A stretch of DNA of 64,000 bases, taken from Nocardioides sp. zg-1230 (GTDB taxonomy: Bacteria; Actinomycetota; Actinomycetes; Propionibacteriales; Nocardioidaceae). The stretch spans positions 1 to 64,000 of the forward strand of contig NZ_JABJQZ010000006.1 in the NCBI RefSeq assembly GCF_013155335.1, written 5' to 3'. The notes under the pieces are model-generated. The model had not been told where the DNA came from, made no database searches, and was given only the letters and a program-made list of their open reading frames with translations. This document shows, one piece after another, positions 16,086 to 27,839 of this stretch; the first letter of the stretch is position 1; each line of letters starts with the position of its first letter. The position numbers and the translations under genes were made by a program.

Positions 16086-17738
16086 ATGCCTGCTTTCCCC
16101 TCCTCCCCGTCCCGCACCACCGTCGCTCCGTCGGTCCTGGCTCCACTCGTGGTCAGCGGGCTGTCGGTCACCTACCCGGAGCGCACCGTCCTGAGCGGCG
16201 TCGACCTGCTCGCCCAGCCGGGTCGCCGCATCGGCCTCGTCGGCGAGAACGGCGTCGGCAAGTCGACGCTCCTGCGGGCCGTCGCCGGGCGGCTGCCGAC
16301 CCGGGCCCGGTCCTCGGGCACCGTCACCGCGCCCGACGACCTCGTGCTGCTCGGACAGGAGGCGCCGTTCCGCGACTCCGCGACGGTCGCCGAGGTGCTC
16401 GCCCTCACCTTGGCGCCACTGCGCCGGGCCGTGGTCGACGTCGAGCGGCTCGCCGCCGGGGTCGGTACCCCCGACGGCGCCGCGGCCTACGAGCGCGCGC
16501 TCGAGACGGCCGTCGCGCACGACGCCTGGGACGCCGACCGCCGCGCCGAGGTGGCCGCGGCGCGGCTCGGCCTCGCCGGCCTCGGGCCCGACCGCGTCGT
16601 CGGCACCCTGTCCGGCGGGCAGCGCACCCGCCTCGCCCTGGCCACGATCATGACGACCCGTCCCACCTGCCTGCTGCTCGACGAGCCCACCAACCACCTG
16701 GACGACGACGCGATCGAGGTGCTGACCGGCTTCCTGCGCGACCTGCCCGGCGTCGTCGTCCTGGCCAGCCACGACCGGGTGCTGCTCGACGACGTGTGCA
16801 CCGACCTGGTCGACCTCGACGCCGGCGAGCTGGGCACCGACGGCAACGGCGGACGCCGCTTCGGCGGCGGTTGGTCGGACTACGAGGCGGCGCGTGCCGA
16901 TGCCCGCCGGCGCTGGGAGGAGACGTACGCCGCCCAGCAGGAGGAGATCGGCCGGCTTCGGGAGGCGACCCGGATCGGCACCGATGCCATCGCGCACGAC
17001 AGGGGACCGACCGACGGGGACAAGTACATCTACTCCTTCAAGGGCGGCCGGGTGGCGCAGACCCTGGCCCGTCGCAAGAAGGACGCCCAGCGGCGGCTCG
17101 ATGTCGCCGAGCGCGAGCAGGTGCGCAAGCCGCCGGCGCCGCTGCGGTTCCGCGGGGACCTCACCGCGCCCGCCTCCGGGTGTCTGGTGCAGGCTCGCGA
17201 CCTCGAGGTCGCCGGGCGGATGCGGGTCGACCGGGTCGACCTGGCCGCCGGTGAGCACCTGCTGCTGACGGGGCCGAACGGGTCGGGGAAGTCCACCCTG
17301 CTCGGCGTCCTGGCCGGTCGGCTGGCACCCACGGGCGGCACGGTGCAGGTCTCGGCCCGCACGGTGCGCGAGCTGACCCAGGACCCGGAGGTCACCGACC
17401 GCCACCGCTCCGCCCTGGCGACGTACGACGACGCGGTGCGGCACCTGCCCGGCGCACCGGCCCTGCGGGAGCTCGGCCTCCTCCACCCGCGCGACCACCG
17501 CACGCCGGTCGGCAGCCTGTCAGTGGGCCAGCGGCGACGGCTCGGCCTGGCGGTCGCGATCGCGGCGGCGCCCGACCTCCTGCTCCTCGACGAGCCGACC
17601 AACCACGTCTCGCTCGCGCTCGCGGGCGAGCTGGAGGAGGCGCTCGCGACGGCACCGGGAGGGGTCGTCCTCGCCTCGCACGACCGTTGGTTGCGCCGCC
17701 GCTGGACCGGACCGGAGCTCGCCCTCGTGCCGTGGTGA
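16086..17738 (+). CDS. ABC-F ATPase, ribosome-protection type (550 aa)
   Basis: The protein has two ABC domains and no membrane segment, which defines ABC-F proteins acting on the ribosome rather than transporters. Domain 1 (about 20-240) has Walker A GENGVGKSTL, signature LSGGQRTR and Walker B LLLDEPTNHLDDDA. Domain 2 (about 360-545) has GPNGSGKSTLL, a variant signature LSVGQRRR and LLLDEPTNHVS. The linker between them, with GPTDGDKYIYSFKGGRVAQ, is the region that reaches the P-site tRNA or peptidyl-transferase centre. Size and layout resemble antibiotic-resistance ABC-F proteins of actinomycetes (TlrC/OleB-like), but resistance is not shown by sequence alone. It has its own promoter, uORF and leader hairpins. 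Confidence 0.88.
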   Translation: MPAFPSSPSRTTVAPSVLAPLVVSGLSVTYPERTVLSGVDLLAQPGRRIGLVGENGVGKSTLLRAVAGRLPTRARSSGTVTAPDDLVLLGQEAPFRDSATVAEVLALTLAPLRRAVVDVERLAAGVGTPDGAAAYERALETAVAHDAWDADRRAEVAAARLGLAGLGPDRVVGTLSGGQRTRLALATIMTTRPTCLLLDEPTNHLDDDAIEVLTGFLRDLPGVVVLASHDRVLLDDVCTDLVDLDAGELGTDGNGGRRFGGGWSDYEAARADARRRWEETYAAQQEEIGRLREATRIGTDAIAHDRGPTDGDKYIYSFKGGRVAQTLARRKKDAQRRLDVAEREQVRKPPAPLRFRGDLTAPASGCLVQARDLEVAGRMRVDRVDLAAGEHLLLTGPNGSGKSTLLGVLAGRLAPTGGTVQVSARTVRELTQDPEVTDRHRSALATYDDAVRHLPGAPALRELGLLHPRDHRTPVGSLSVGQRRRLGLAVAIAAAPDLLLLDEPTNHVSLALAGELEEALATAPGGVVLASHDRWLRRRWTGPELALVPW

Positions 17739-17744
17739 CACGAG

Positions 17745-17769
17745 CACCGGGGAAGCCGCAGCGCCGGTG
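17745..17769. terminator. Possible terminator hairpin after the ABC-F gene
   Basis: CACCGG (17745-17750) and CCGGTG (17764-17769) form a 6-bp stem with a 13-nt loop, 6 nt after the ABC-F stop and upstream of the carA promoter. There is no T-run. Confidence 0.3.
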
Positions 17770-17798
17770 GACACGATGCCGTCGCACGACTGCTGCGC

Positions 17799-17807
17799 TG
17801 GTAGGGT
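17799..17807 (+). promoter_or_regulatory. Extended -10 promoter of the carAB operon
   Basis: TGGTAGGGT matches the extended -10 of pyrR (TGCTAGGGT) and has the same distance to the PyrR hairpin within 2-3 nt. Transcription should begin near 17814. Confidence 0.6.
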
Positions 17808-17821
17808 CGGCGACGGCTCGA

Positions 17822-17862
17822 ACATCCTTTAACGATCCGTCCCGTGAGGCGGAGAAGGAGGT
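17822..17862 (+). promoter_or_regulatory. PyrR-binding RNA hairpin upstream of carA
   Basis: This 41-nt block differs from the pyrR leader (9818-9858) at one base only (17836, T instead of G, outside the hairpin core). It includes UCCCGUGAGGC, the closing stem, and GGAGG 6 nt before the carA ATG. It should place carAB-pyrD-pyrK-pyrDB-pyrF under the same PyrR control as pyrR-pyrB-pyrC. Confidence 0.85.
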
Positions 17863-17867
17863 ACGGC

Positions 17868-19019
17868 ATGGCTCTGCCTGCCCCTGCCCAGTCCCGACCG
17901 GCACTGCTGGTCCTCGAGGACGGGCGCACCTTTCGCGGTGAGTCGTTCGGAGCCGAGGGCGAGACCTTCGGCGAAGCGGTCTTCTCCACCGGCATGTCCG
18001 GCTACCAGGAGACGCTGACCGACCCCAGCTACCACCGCCAGGTCGTCGTGATGACGGCCCCCCATGTCGGCAACACCGGCATGAACGACGAGGACACGGA
18101 GTCCTCGCGGATCTGGGTCGCCGGCTACGTCGTGCGCGACCCCGCCCGGGTGCCGAGCAACTGGCGCAGCGTGCGCAGCCTCGACGACGACCTGCGCGAC
18201 CAGGGCGTCGTCGGCATCAGCGGTGTCGACACCCGCGCGCTGACCCGCCACCTGCGCGAGCGCGGCGCCATGCGCGTCGGCATCTCCACGACCGAGACCG
18301 ACCCGCAGCGGTTGCTCGATCGGGTGCTCGAGTCGGGCCAGATGGCCGGTGCCAACCTCAGCGAGGCCGTGAGCACCGCCGAGCCCTACGTCGTCCCCGC
18401 GGTCGGCGCCAAGCGCTTCACCGTCGCCGCGATCGACCTCGGCATCAAGTCCAACACCCCGCGGATGATGAGCGAGCGCGGCATCGAGGTGCACGTGCTG
18501 CCCGCGACGTCGTCCATCGAGGACGTGCAGGCCGTCGCCCCCGACGGGCTGTTCTTCTCCAACGGCCCGGGAGACCCCGCGGCCACGACCGGCCAGGTGC
18601 GCCTGCTGCAGGACGCCCTGCGCGCCGGGATCCCCTACTTCGGCATCTGCTTCGGCAACCAGCTCTTCGGCCGCGCGCTCGGCTTCGGCACCTACAAGCT
18701 GAAGTACGGCCACCGTGGCATCAACCAGCCCGTGATGGACCGCACCACCGGCAAGGTCGAGGTCACCGCGCACAACCACGGCTTCGCGGTCGACGCCCCG
18801 CTGGAGGGGTCGACGACCACCGAGTTCGGCGAGGCGACCGTCAGCCACGTGTGCCTCAACGACGACGTCGTCGAGGGCCTCGAGCTGCGCGACCCCGAGG
18901 ATGCAGGCGGGCGTCTCAAGAGCTTTTCCGTGCAGTACCACCCGGAGGCCGCCGCCGGCCCCCACGACGCGGCGTACCTCTTCGACCGCTTCACCGCGCT
19001 GATGGAAGGGAAGGCCTGA
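17868..19019 (+). CDS. carA: Carbamoyl-phosphate synthase small (glutaminase) subunit (383 aa)
   Basis: CarA hydrolyses glutamine and feeds ammonia to CarB for carbamoyl phosphate used in pyrimidine and arginine synthesis. The N-terminal domain has [17 protein letters not shown]; the C-terminal class I amidotransferase domain has GPGDP, the nucleophile Cys in [15 protein letters not shown] (about 264), and [11 protein letters not shown] with the His-Glu pair. The common GHQ after the nucleophile reads GNQ here. The ATG is set by GGAGG in the PyrR leader. One base separates its stop from carB. Confidence 0.96.
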   Translation: MALPAPAQSRPALLVLEDGRTFRGESFGAEGETFGEAVFSTGMSGYQETLTDPSYHRQVVVMTAPHVGNTGMNDEDTESSRIWVAGYVVRDPARVPSNWRSVRSLDDDLRDQGVVGISGVDTRALTRHLRERGAMRVGISTTETDPQRLLDRVLESGQMAGANLSEAVSTAEPYVVPAVGAKRFTVAAIDLGIKSNTPRMMSERGIEVHVLPATSSIEDVQAVAPDGLFFSNGPGDPAATTGQVRLLQDALRAGIPYFGICFGNQLFGRALGFGTYKLKYGHRGINQPVMDRTTGKVEVTAHNHGFAVDAPLEGSTTTEFGEATVSHVCLNDDVVEGLELRDPEDAGGRLKSFSVQYHPEAAAGPHDAAYLFDRFTALMEGKA

Positions 19020-19020
19020 G

Positions 19021-22343
<3,323 letters not shown>

Positions 22344-22347
<4 letters not shown>

Positions 22348-23393
22348 CCGTGCGGCCCTACGACGTCCTCTTCGAGCAGGCGCTGACCCGGTTCGACCCC
22401 GAGCGGATCCACCACGCGGCCTTCCGTGCGATCCGGGCGGCGGCGCCCGTCACGGGACGGACGGTCCGCGTGCCGTCCGCGCCCGTGCGCGCGCTGGGCC
22501 TGACGTTCCCGCACCCGCTCGGCCTGGCGGCCGGCTTCGACAAGAACGCCGTCGGGATCGACGGGCTCGCCGCCCTCGGCTTCGGCCACGTCGAGGTCGG
22601 CACCGTCACCGGCGAGGCGCAGCCCGGCAACCCGACGCCGCGGCTGTTCCGGCTGCCCGACGACCGGGCGATCGTCAACCGGATGGGCTTCAACAACGAC
22701 GGCGCCGAGGTGGTGGCCCGCCGGCTCGCCGCGTGGCGGGCCGGCGGGGGATCGACGATCCTCGGCGTCAACATCGGCAAGACGAAGGTCGTGCCCGAGG
22801 AGGAGGCGGCCCGCGACTACGAGAAGTCGACCGGGCTCCTGGCCCGCTACGCCGACTACCTCGTCGTCAACGTGTCCTCGCCCAACACGCCCGGCCTGCG
22901 CGACCTGCAGGCGGTGGAGAAGCTCGAGCCCCTGCTGCAGGCCGTACGCCGTCGCGCCGACGAGGTGCGACCCGACGACCGCGTGCCGCTGCTGGTGAAG
23001 ATCGCCCCCGACCTCAGCGACGACGACGTCCTGGCCGTCGCCGACCTCGCCCTCGCGACCGGGCTCGACGGCATCATCGCCACCAACACGACCATCAGCC
23101 GCGACGGCCTCGCCACCTCGACGTCCCGGGTGGAGGAGATCGGCGCAGGTGGCCTGAGCGGGCGCCCGCTCACCCAGCGGTCGGAGGACGTCGTACGCCT
23201 GCTGCGCGAGCGCGTCGGTCCCGACCTCACCCTCGTCGGGGTCGGCGGCATCACGACCGTCGACGACGCCCGGCGGCGGCTCGCGGCCGGTGCCGACCTG
23301 TTGCAGGGCTACACCGCGTTCGTCTACGAGGGCCCGCTGTGGCCGCAGCGGATCGTGAAGGGCATCGTCCGGGGGCTCGCCACGGATGGCTGA
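22344..23393 (+). CDS. pyrD: Dihydroorotate dehydrogenase, quinone-dependent class 2 (349 aa)
   Basis: This FMN enzyme oxidises dihydroorotate to orotate and passes electrons to membrane quinones. Class 2 features are the N-terminal amphipathic extension ([22 protein letters not shown]), LAAGFDKNA, and the [15 protein letters not shown] motif with the class 2 catalytic Ser (about S178/S179). The C-terminal FMN-phosphate part VGVGGI...[16 protein letters not shown] is also present. The GTG start gives a GTGA overlap with carB, the same coupling used through the operon. It looks fully competent, which makes the following pyrK-pyrDB pair redundant or differently employed. Confidence 0.95.
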
Positions 23394-24243
23394 GGTGCGG
23401 GGAGCAGGGGAGGGGAAGACCCACCCGAGCGTGCACGTCGACGGCGAGGTGGTCGCCACCAAGCGCGTCGGCGGCTACCGCCACCTGACCCTCACCGCGC
23501 CGGGCGTCCCGGAGCGGTTCCGCGCGGGCAACTTCGTCGCCGTCAGCGTGGCCGGACACGTCGCCAGGCGGGCGCTGTGGGTGCACCGCGTCCGGGCGTC
23601 CAGCGCGTTCGGCCCCACCCTCGACGTCGTCGTGGAGGAGCGGGGGAGCGGCACCGCCTGGCTCGCCGCGCAGCCCGTCGGCGCCCGGATCGCGATCACG
23701 GGCCCGCTCGGCCGGCCCTTCGCGCTGCCGAAGGAAGCCGTGTCGTGCCTGCTCGTCGGTGAGGGCTACGCCGCCGCCCCGCTCTTCCCGCTCGCCGAGC
23801 GGCTCCGTGAGCGCGGGTGCGCGGTCTCGCTCGTCGTCTCGGCGCCCGACGAGGCCCGCCTGCTGTCCGCGCTCGAGGCGCGCCGCTCCGCCCGGTCGGT
23901 CACCGTCCTGACCGCCGACGGCTCCGTCGGCCAGCGCGGCACCGTCGCCGACCACGTGGACGACCTCGTACGCCGCAGCGACGCCGACGTGGTCTACGCC
24001 GCCGGGCCCCACGCCGTGCTCCGCAGCGCCGCCGGCGCAGCCGAGCGGGCCGGCGCCTGGAGCCAAGTTGCGGTCGAGACCCCGACCCCGTGCGGCACCG
24101 GCCTGTGCCACGGGTGCCCGCTCCCCGTCGTCGGCGAGGACGGTGTCGAACGGGTCGTCCGCGCCTGTGCCGAGGGCCCCGTGGTCCGGGGCGACCGGGT
24201 TCGGTGGGACGCCCTCGGCAATGGGTTGGGAGATGGCTTGTGA
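23386..24243 (+). CDS. pyrK: PyrK-like dihydroorotate dehydrogenase electron-transfer subunit (285 aa)
   Basis: PyrK normally joins PyrDB and passes electrons from FMN through a 2Fe-2S cluster and FAD to NAD+. The ferredoxin-reductase-like layout is present, and the C-terminal cluster motif is intact (CGTGLCHGC plus a later Cys in RACAEGPVV). However, the FAD-binding RRPxS motif reads RRALW (residues 61-65), and the usual GGGxGxxPL of the NAD site reads GEGYAAAPL. It overlaps pyrD by 8 bp and the next gene by 4. Either FAD binding is changed or the protein works differently from characterised PyrK. Confidence 0.8.
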   Translation: MAEVRGAGEGKTHPSVHVDGEVVATKRVGGYRHLTLTAPGVPERFRAGNFVAVSVAGHVARRALWVHRVRASSAFGPTLDVVVEERGSGTAWLAAQPVGARIAITGPLGRPFALPKEAVSCLLVGEGYAAAPLFPLAERLRERGCAVSLVVSAPDEARLLSALEARRSARSVTVLTADGSVGQRGTVADHVDDLVRRSDADVVYAAGPHAVLRSAAGAAERAGAWSQVAVETPTPCGTGLCHGCPLPVVGEDGVERVVRACAEGPVVRGDRVRWDALGNGLGDGL

Positions 24244-25088
24244 GCGCCGGCCTGCCGGGCCCCGTGATGGTCGCCTCCGGGTGCGGCGGCACCGGGCGCG
24301 AGCTCGAGCCGTACGCCGGCCCCGACGGCCTCGTCGGCCTCGACCTCGTCACCCGCTCGATCACCCTCGACCCGCGCGCCGGCGGTCCCGGCCCGCGCAT
24401 CGCCGAGGTGCCGGGCGGGCTCGTCAATGCCGTCGGCCTGCCCAACCCCGGGCTCGAGCACTTCCTCGCCACCGAGCTGCCGTGGCTGGTGCGGGCGGGC
24501 GCGCGCGTGCTCGTGTCGATCGCCGGCTCGACGATGGGGGAGTACGCCGACCTCGCCCGTCGCCTCAGCCGCGCCCCCGGCGTCGCCGGGCTGGAGGTCA
24601 ACGTCGGTGCGCCCGACGAGGCGGGCGCCGGCCTGTTCGAGGTGCGCGAGCCCTACCACTCGGCCAGCGTCATCGCGGCCGTGCGCCGCGAGTTCCCCTC
24701 CGACCGGCCCGTCCTCGCCAAGCTGCGCCCCGACGTGTCCCGCATCGTCGAGGGCGCCCGCTCGTGCCACGAGGCCGGTGCCACCGCGGTCGTGATCGGC
24801 AACGCCGTGCCCGCCGCGTTCCCCGACGGGCGGGCCGGTGGCCTCAGCGGTCCGGCCGTCGCCCCGGTCGCGCTGCGCTGTGTCGTCGAGGTGCACCGCG
24901 CCCTGCCCGACGTCCCGACCGTCGGGTGCGGCGGCGTCCACGACGTCCGGTCGGCCAACGCCTACCTCGACGCCGGCGCGAGCGCCGTACAGGTCGGCAC
25001 CGCCCTGCTCCACGACCCGACGACCGTGGCCCGGCTGCGGGCCGCGCTCGACCCGTCCCGGTCCCACCCCTCACAGGAGGACGCATGA
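24240..25088 (+). CDS. Class 1B-type dihydroorotate dehydrogenase homologue lacking the active-site Cys (282 aa)
   Basis: The overall PyrDB pattern is clear: an N-terminal PVMVASGCGGTGRE, the ITLDPRAGGPGPRIAEVPGG and LVNAVGLPNPG segments, then GLSGPAVAPVALR and a C-terminal VGCGGV...GASAVQVGTALL phosphate-binding part. In class 1B enzymes the catalytic base is a Cys in VNISCPN. Here the aligned run is VNVGAPD, so alanine (residue 124) takes that place and the flanking Ser and Asn are also lost. FMN binding may persist, but dehydrogenation by the usual mechanism should not. GTG start in a 4-base overlap with pyrK. It could be a structural, regulatory or repurposed flavoprotein. Confidence 0.8.
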   Translation: MSAGLPGPVMVASGCGGTGRELEPYAGPDGLVGLDLVTRSITLDPRAGGPGPRIAEVPGGLVNAVGLPNPGLEHFLATELPWLVRAGARVLVSIAGSTMGEYADLARRLSRAPGVAGLEVNVGAPDEAGAGLFEVREPYHSASVIAAVRREFPSDRPVLAKLRPDVSRIVEGARSCHEAGATAVVIGNAVPAAFPDGRAGGLSGPAVAPVALRCVVEVHRALPDVPTVGCGGVHDVRSANAYLDAGASAVQVGTALLHDPTTVARLRAALDPSRSHPSQEDA

Positions 25089-25909
25089 CCCCCTTCGGCA
25101 CCCGTCTGGCCCGCGCGATCGAGGAGCGCGGACGCTTCTGCGTCGGCATCGACCCGCACGCGGCCCTGCTGCACGAGTGGGGCCTCGACGACGACGTCGC
25201 CTCCCTGGAGCGGTTCGCGCTCACCGTGGTGGAGGCGGTCGCACCCGTGGTCGGGGTCGTGAAGCCGCAGAGCGCCTTCTACGAGCGGTTCGGCAGCCGC
25301 GGGGTGGCGGTCCTCGAGCGCGTCGTGGCCGAGTCCCGCGCCGCCGGGGCGCTGGTGCTGATGGACGCCAAGCGCGGTGACATCGGCTCGACCAGCCAGG
25401 CCTACGCCGACGCCTACCTCGACCCCTCCTCGCCCCTCGGCTCCGACGCCCTCACCGCGAGTCCCTACCTCGGCTTCGGTTCGCTCGACCCGATGGTCGA
25501 GGCCTGCCGGCGCCACGGTGGCGGCCTGTTCGTCCTCGCCCTCACGTCCAACAAGGAGGGACCGGAGGTGCAGCACGCGTGCACCGGAGACGCCACGGTC
25601 GCCGGGAACGTGCTGGCGCACCTGCGGGCGGCCAACGCGGGCGCCGAGCCCGTCGGCTCGTTCGGCGCGGTCGTCGGCGCCACGATCGGCGAGACCGACG
25701 AGGACCTCGACATCAACGGCCCCCTGCTGGTCCCCGGCTTCGGTGCCCAGGGCGGCACGGTCGACGACCTGACGCGCATCTTCGGGCCCGCCGCGCGGTG
25801 GGCGCTCCCCAGCTCGTCGCGCGAGGTGCTGCGTGCCGGTCCCGGCATCGGCGCCCTGCGCGACGCCGCCCTGCGGGGCAACGACGCCGTGCGAGGCTTG
25901 GGGGCGTGA
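25085..25909 (+). CDS. pyrF: Orotidine 5'-phosphate decarboxylase, type 2 (274 aa)
   Basis: PyrF decarboxylates OMP to UMP, the last step of the pathway. The size (about 270-280 aa) and motifs fit the type 2 subfamily: CVGIDPH near residue 19, VVKPQSAFYERFG, the catalytic LMDAKRGDIGST (about 94-105), ASPYLGFGSL and VPGFGAQGG. The ATG sits in an ATGA overlap with the pyrDB-like gene. Its stop overlaps the following lipoprotein gene by 4 bases. The upstream orotate phosphoribosyltransferase (pyrE) is not in this window. Confidence 0.96.
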   Translation: MTPFGTRLARAIEERGRFCVGIDPHAALLHEWGLDDDVASLERFALTVVEAVAPVVGVVKPQSAFYERFGSRGVAVLERVVAESRAAGALVLMDAKRGDIGSTSQAYADAYLDPSSPLGSDALTASPYLGFGSLDPMVEACRRHGGGLFVLALTSNKEGPEVQHACTGDATVAGNVLAHLRAANAGAEPVGSFGAVVGATIGETDEDLDINGPLLVPGFGAQGGTVDDLTRIFGPAARWALPSSSREVLRAGPGIGALRDAALRGNDAVRGLGA

Positions 25910-26352
25910 AGCCCCTCGCTCCGGCGCTCCTGCTGGTCTGCGTGGCCTGCCTGGCGGTGACCGGCTGCTCGAGCGACCCGCAGGCCGACTACTGCGAGGC
26001 GGTCGACGAGCACCAGGTCGCTCTCAGCGAGGTCGCGGCGTCCGAGGACGCCGGAGCCGTCTTCGAGGCCCTCGACGACTACGAGGAGCTGGCCGAGGTG
26101 GCCCCGCGTGACATCGCCGACGACTGGGCGGCGGTCGTGGAGCCGTTGCGCACGCTCGAGGAGGTGCTCGAAGCGCACGACGTCGATGCGTCGACGTACA
26201 CCCACGACGAGCCGCCCGCCGGGCTCGACGCCGCGGCCCGCAAGGAGATCGAGGCGGCCGCCCGGGCGGTCGGCGCGCAGCGCACGGTGGAGGCGATGAC
26301 CGAGGTCGAGCAGCACGCGCTCGACGTGTGCGGGACGCCGCTGTCGAGGTAG
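25906..26352 (+). CDS. Small lipoprotein of unknown function (148 aa)
   Basis: A short basic start and hydrophobic stretch (ALLLVCVACLAVTGC) end in a lipobox with the lipid-carrying Cys near residue 20, so the protein should be anchored to the outer face of the membrane. The mature part is acidic and mostly helical, with two further cysteines (DYCEAV and LDVCGT) that may pair. No domain is recognised. The GTG start is in a 4-base overlap with pyrF, so it is translated as the last gene of the pyrimidine operon, though a link to pyrimidine metabolism is not evident. A palindrome at 26400-26423 follows. Confidence 0.75.
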   Translation: MKPLAPALLLVCVACLAVTGCSSDPQADYCEAVDEHQVALSEVAASEDAGAVFEALDDYEELAEVAPRDIADDWAAVVEPLRTLEEVLEAHDVDASTYTHDEPPAGLDAAARKEIEAAARAVGAQRTVEAMTEVEQHALDVCGTPLSR

Positions 26353-26399
26353 TGAAGCGGGAGCGACGGGCCGGGGTGTCGCCCACGTCACCTCGTCCG

Positions 26400-26423
26400 G
26401 GCAATCGCACGGGCTCGATTGCC
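26400..26423. promoter_or_regulatory. 8-bp inverted repeat overlapping the mihF -35 region
   Basis: GGCAATCG-CACGGGCT-CGATTGCC is a perfect inverted repeat 48 nt after the lipoprotein stop. Its right arm overlaps the likely mihF -35 hexamer (26419-26424). It can be read as the terminator of the pyr operon or as an operator for mihF. Confidence 0.45.
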
Positions 26424-26448
26424 TGCCCCGTCGCGACGTGACTAGATT
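26419..26448 (+). promoter_or_regulatory. Promoter of mihF-gmk-rpoZ-coaBC
   Basis: TTGCCT (26419-26424) and TAGATT (26443-26448) are separated by 18 bp, giving a transcript start near 26456 and a leader of about 75 nt. The leader contains GACCGCACGTCC twice in tandem (26485-26508), followed by AGAAGGA before the GTG at 26530. Confidence 0.6.
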
Positions 26449-26529
26449 GACCCGCACCGTCCGGAGCCTCCTCCGACGTCTCTTGACCGCACGTCCGACC
26501 GCACGTCCGACCCCAGAAGGATCGCTTTC

Positions 26530-26853
26530 GTGGCCTTGCCCCCTCTGACGCCCGAGCAGCGCCAGGCAGCCCTCGACAAGGCTGCGGCCTCCCGACGCGA
26601 GCGGGCCGAGGTGAAGAACCGCCTCAAGAACTCGGGCGGCTCGATCGTCGACGTCCTCCGCGAGGGCCAGACCAACGAGGTCATCGGCAAGATGCGTGTC
26701 GTCGAGCTGCTCCAGTCGGTGCCCGGCCTCGGCCGCGTGCGGGCGCGCCAGACGATGGAGCGCCTCGGCATCGCCGAGAGCCGCCGCGTGCGCGGCCTGG
26801 GCGTCAAGCAGGTCGCTGCGCTCGAGCGTGAGTTCGGCCCCGACGCCTCGTGA
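26530..26853 (+). CDS. mihF: Actinobacterial integration host factor (mIHF/sIHF, 107 aa)
   Basis: This nucleoid-associated protein bends DNA and affects topology and global gene expression. It is unrelated to proteobacterial IHF. The sequence has an N-terminal helix ([21 protein letters not shown]), then [15 protein letters not shown] and a helix-two-turn-helix with [21 protein letters not shown]. It ends [18 protein letters not shown]. The length and GTG start match the family, and position before gmk-rpoZ-coaBC-metK is conserved in Mycobacterium and Streptomyces. Its stop overlaps the gmk GTG by 4 bases. Confidence 0.96.
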   Translation: MALPPLTPEQRQAALDKAAASRRERAEVKNRLKNSGGSIVDVLREGQTNEVIGKMRVVELLQSVPGLGRVRARQTMERLGIAESRRVRGLGVKQVAALEREFGPDAS

Positions 26854-27485
26854 CCGATCCCGCTGAGACGCCTGCCGCCGGCTCGACCGGCACCACCCCT
26901 GCCGGTTCCACCCCCACCCGTTCCCGGCTGATCGTCCTCGCCGGACCCACGGCCGTGGGCAAGGGCACGGTGGCCGCCGCTGTGCGCGAGACGCACCCCG
27001 AGGTGTGGATCTCCGTGTCCGCCACGACGCGCGCACCCCGCCCCGGCGAGGAGAACGGCGTGCACTACTGGTTCGTCTCCGACGAGGAGTTCGACGCCAT
27101 GATCGACAAGGGCGACCTCCTCGAGTGGGCCGTGGTCCACAAGGCGGCCCGCTACGGCACCCCGCGCGGTCCGGTCGACCTCGCCCTGGCCTCCGGCCAC
27201 CCGGCGATGCTCGAGATCGACCTGCAGGGCGCCCGGCAGGTGCGGGAGACGATGCCCGAGGCCCTGTTCGTCTTCCTCAAGCCCCCGTCGTGGGACGAGC
27301 TCGTACGACGTCTCGTCGGGCGCGGCACCGAGACCGAGGCCGAGCGGGAGCGCCGCCTCGAGACCGCCCGGGCCGAGCTGGCCGCCGAGAGCGAGTTCGA
27401 CGTCACCATCGTCAACCACGAAGTTCACGCCGCTGCCGACGAGTTGGTAGCCTTGATGGTTGGACCTGCTCCATCCGCACCCTGA
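26850..27485 (+). CDS. gmk: Guanylate kinase (211 aa)
   Basis: Gmk phosphorylates GMP to GDP with ATP. The first 24 residues are a Thr/Pro/Ala-rich tail. The P-loop is [10 protein letters not shown] (about 35-44; most homologues have S-G at the T-A position). It is followed by [37 protein letters not shown] and [11 protein letters not shown], all typical GMP-binding segments. GTG start inside the mihF stop (GTGA). Cotranscription with rpoZ is likely. Confidence 0.96.
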   Translation: MTDPAETPAAGSTGTTPAGSTPTRSRLIVLAGPTAVGKGTVAAAVRETHPEVWISVSATTRAPRPGEENGVHYWFVSDEEFDAMIDKGDLLEWAVVHKAARYGTPRGPVDLALASGHPAMLEIDLQGARQVRETMPEALFVFLKPPSWDELVRRLVGRGTETEAERERRLETARAELAAESEFDVTIVNHEVHAAADELVALMVGPAPSAP

Positions 27486-27514
27486 CGAGATCTGACTAGC
27501 GAGGCACCCACACC

Positions 27515-27826
27515 GTGGCTTCTCCCACCATCGCCGCCGAGGGCGTGACCAACCCCTCGATCGACGACCTGCTCACCAAGACCGACAGCAAGTACAAGCT
27601 GGTGCTCTACAGCGCCCAGCGCGCCCGCCAGATCAACGCCTACTACTCCCAGCTCGGCGAGGGCCTGCTGGAGTACGTCGGTCCGCTCGTCGACACCCAC
27701 GTCCAGGAGAAGCCGCTGTCGATCGCGCTCCGCGAGATCAACGACGACCTCCTGACCTGCGAGGACATCGACCCCGCCGCCGAGGCCGCCGCCGCCGAGG
27801 CTGCTGCCGGCGACGCCACGGAGTGA
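27515..27826 (+). CDS. rpoZ: RNA polymerase omega subunit (103 aa)
   Basis: Omega aids assembly of the beta' subunit into core RNA polymerase. The family core is present: [32 protein letters not shown] (about 13-44) and the C-terminal [15 protein letters not shown]. It ends with an Ala/Glu-rich tail of about 20 residues. GTG start at 27515, 29 bp after gmk; 13 bp separate it from coaBC. This gene order is conserved in actinobacteria. Confidence 0.96.
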   Translation: MASPTIAAEGVTNPSIDDLLTKTDSKYKLVLYSAQRARQINAYYSQLGEGLLEYVGPLVDTHVQEKPLSIALREINDDLLTCEDIDPAAEAAAAEAAAGDATE

Positions 27827-27839
27827 CGCGAGCCTCCCG

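Noticed and set aside
24240..25088. PyrDB-like gene as a sequencing or frameshift artefact at the lost Cys
   Set aside because: The reading frame and codon pattern are continuous on both sides of Ala124, and flanking residues differ too (Gly for Ser, Asp for Asn), so a single error cannot explain it.
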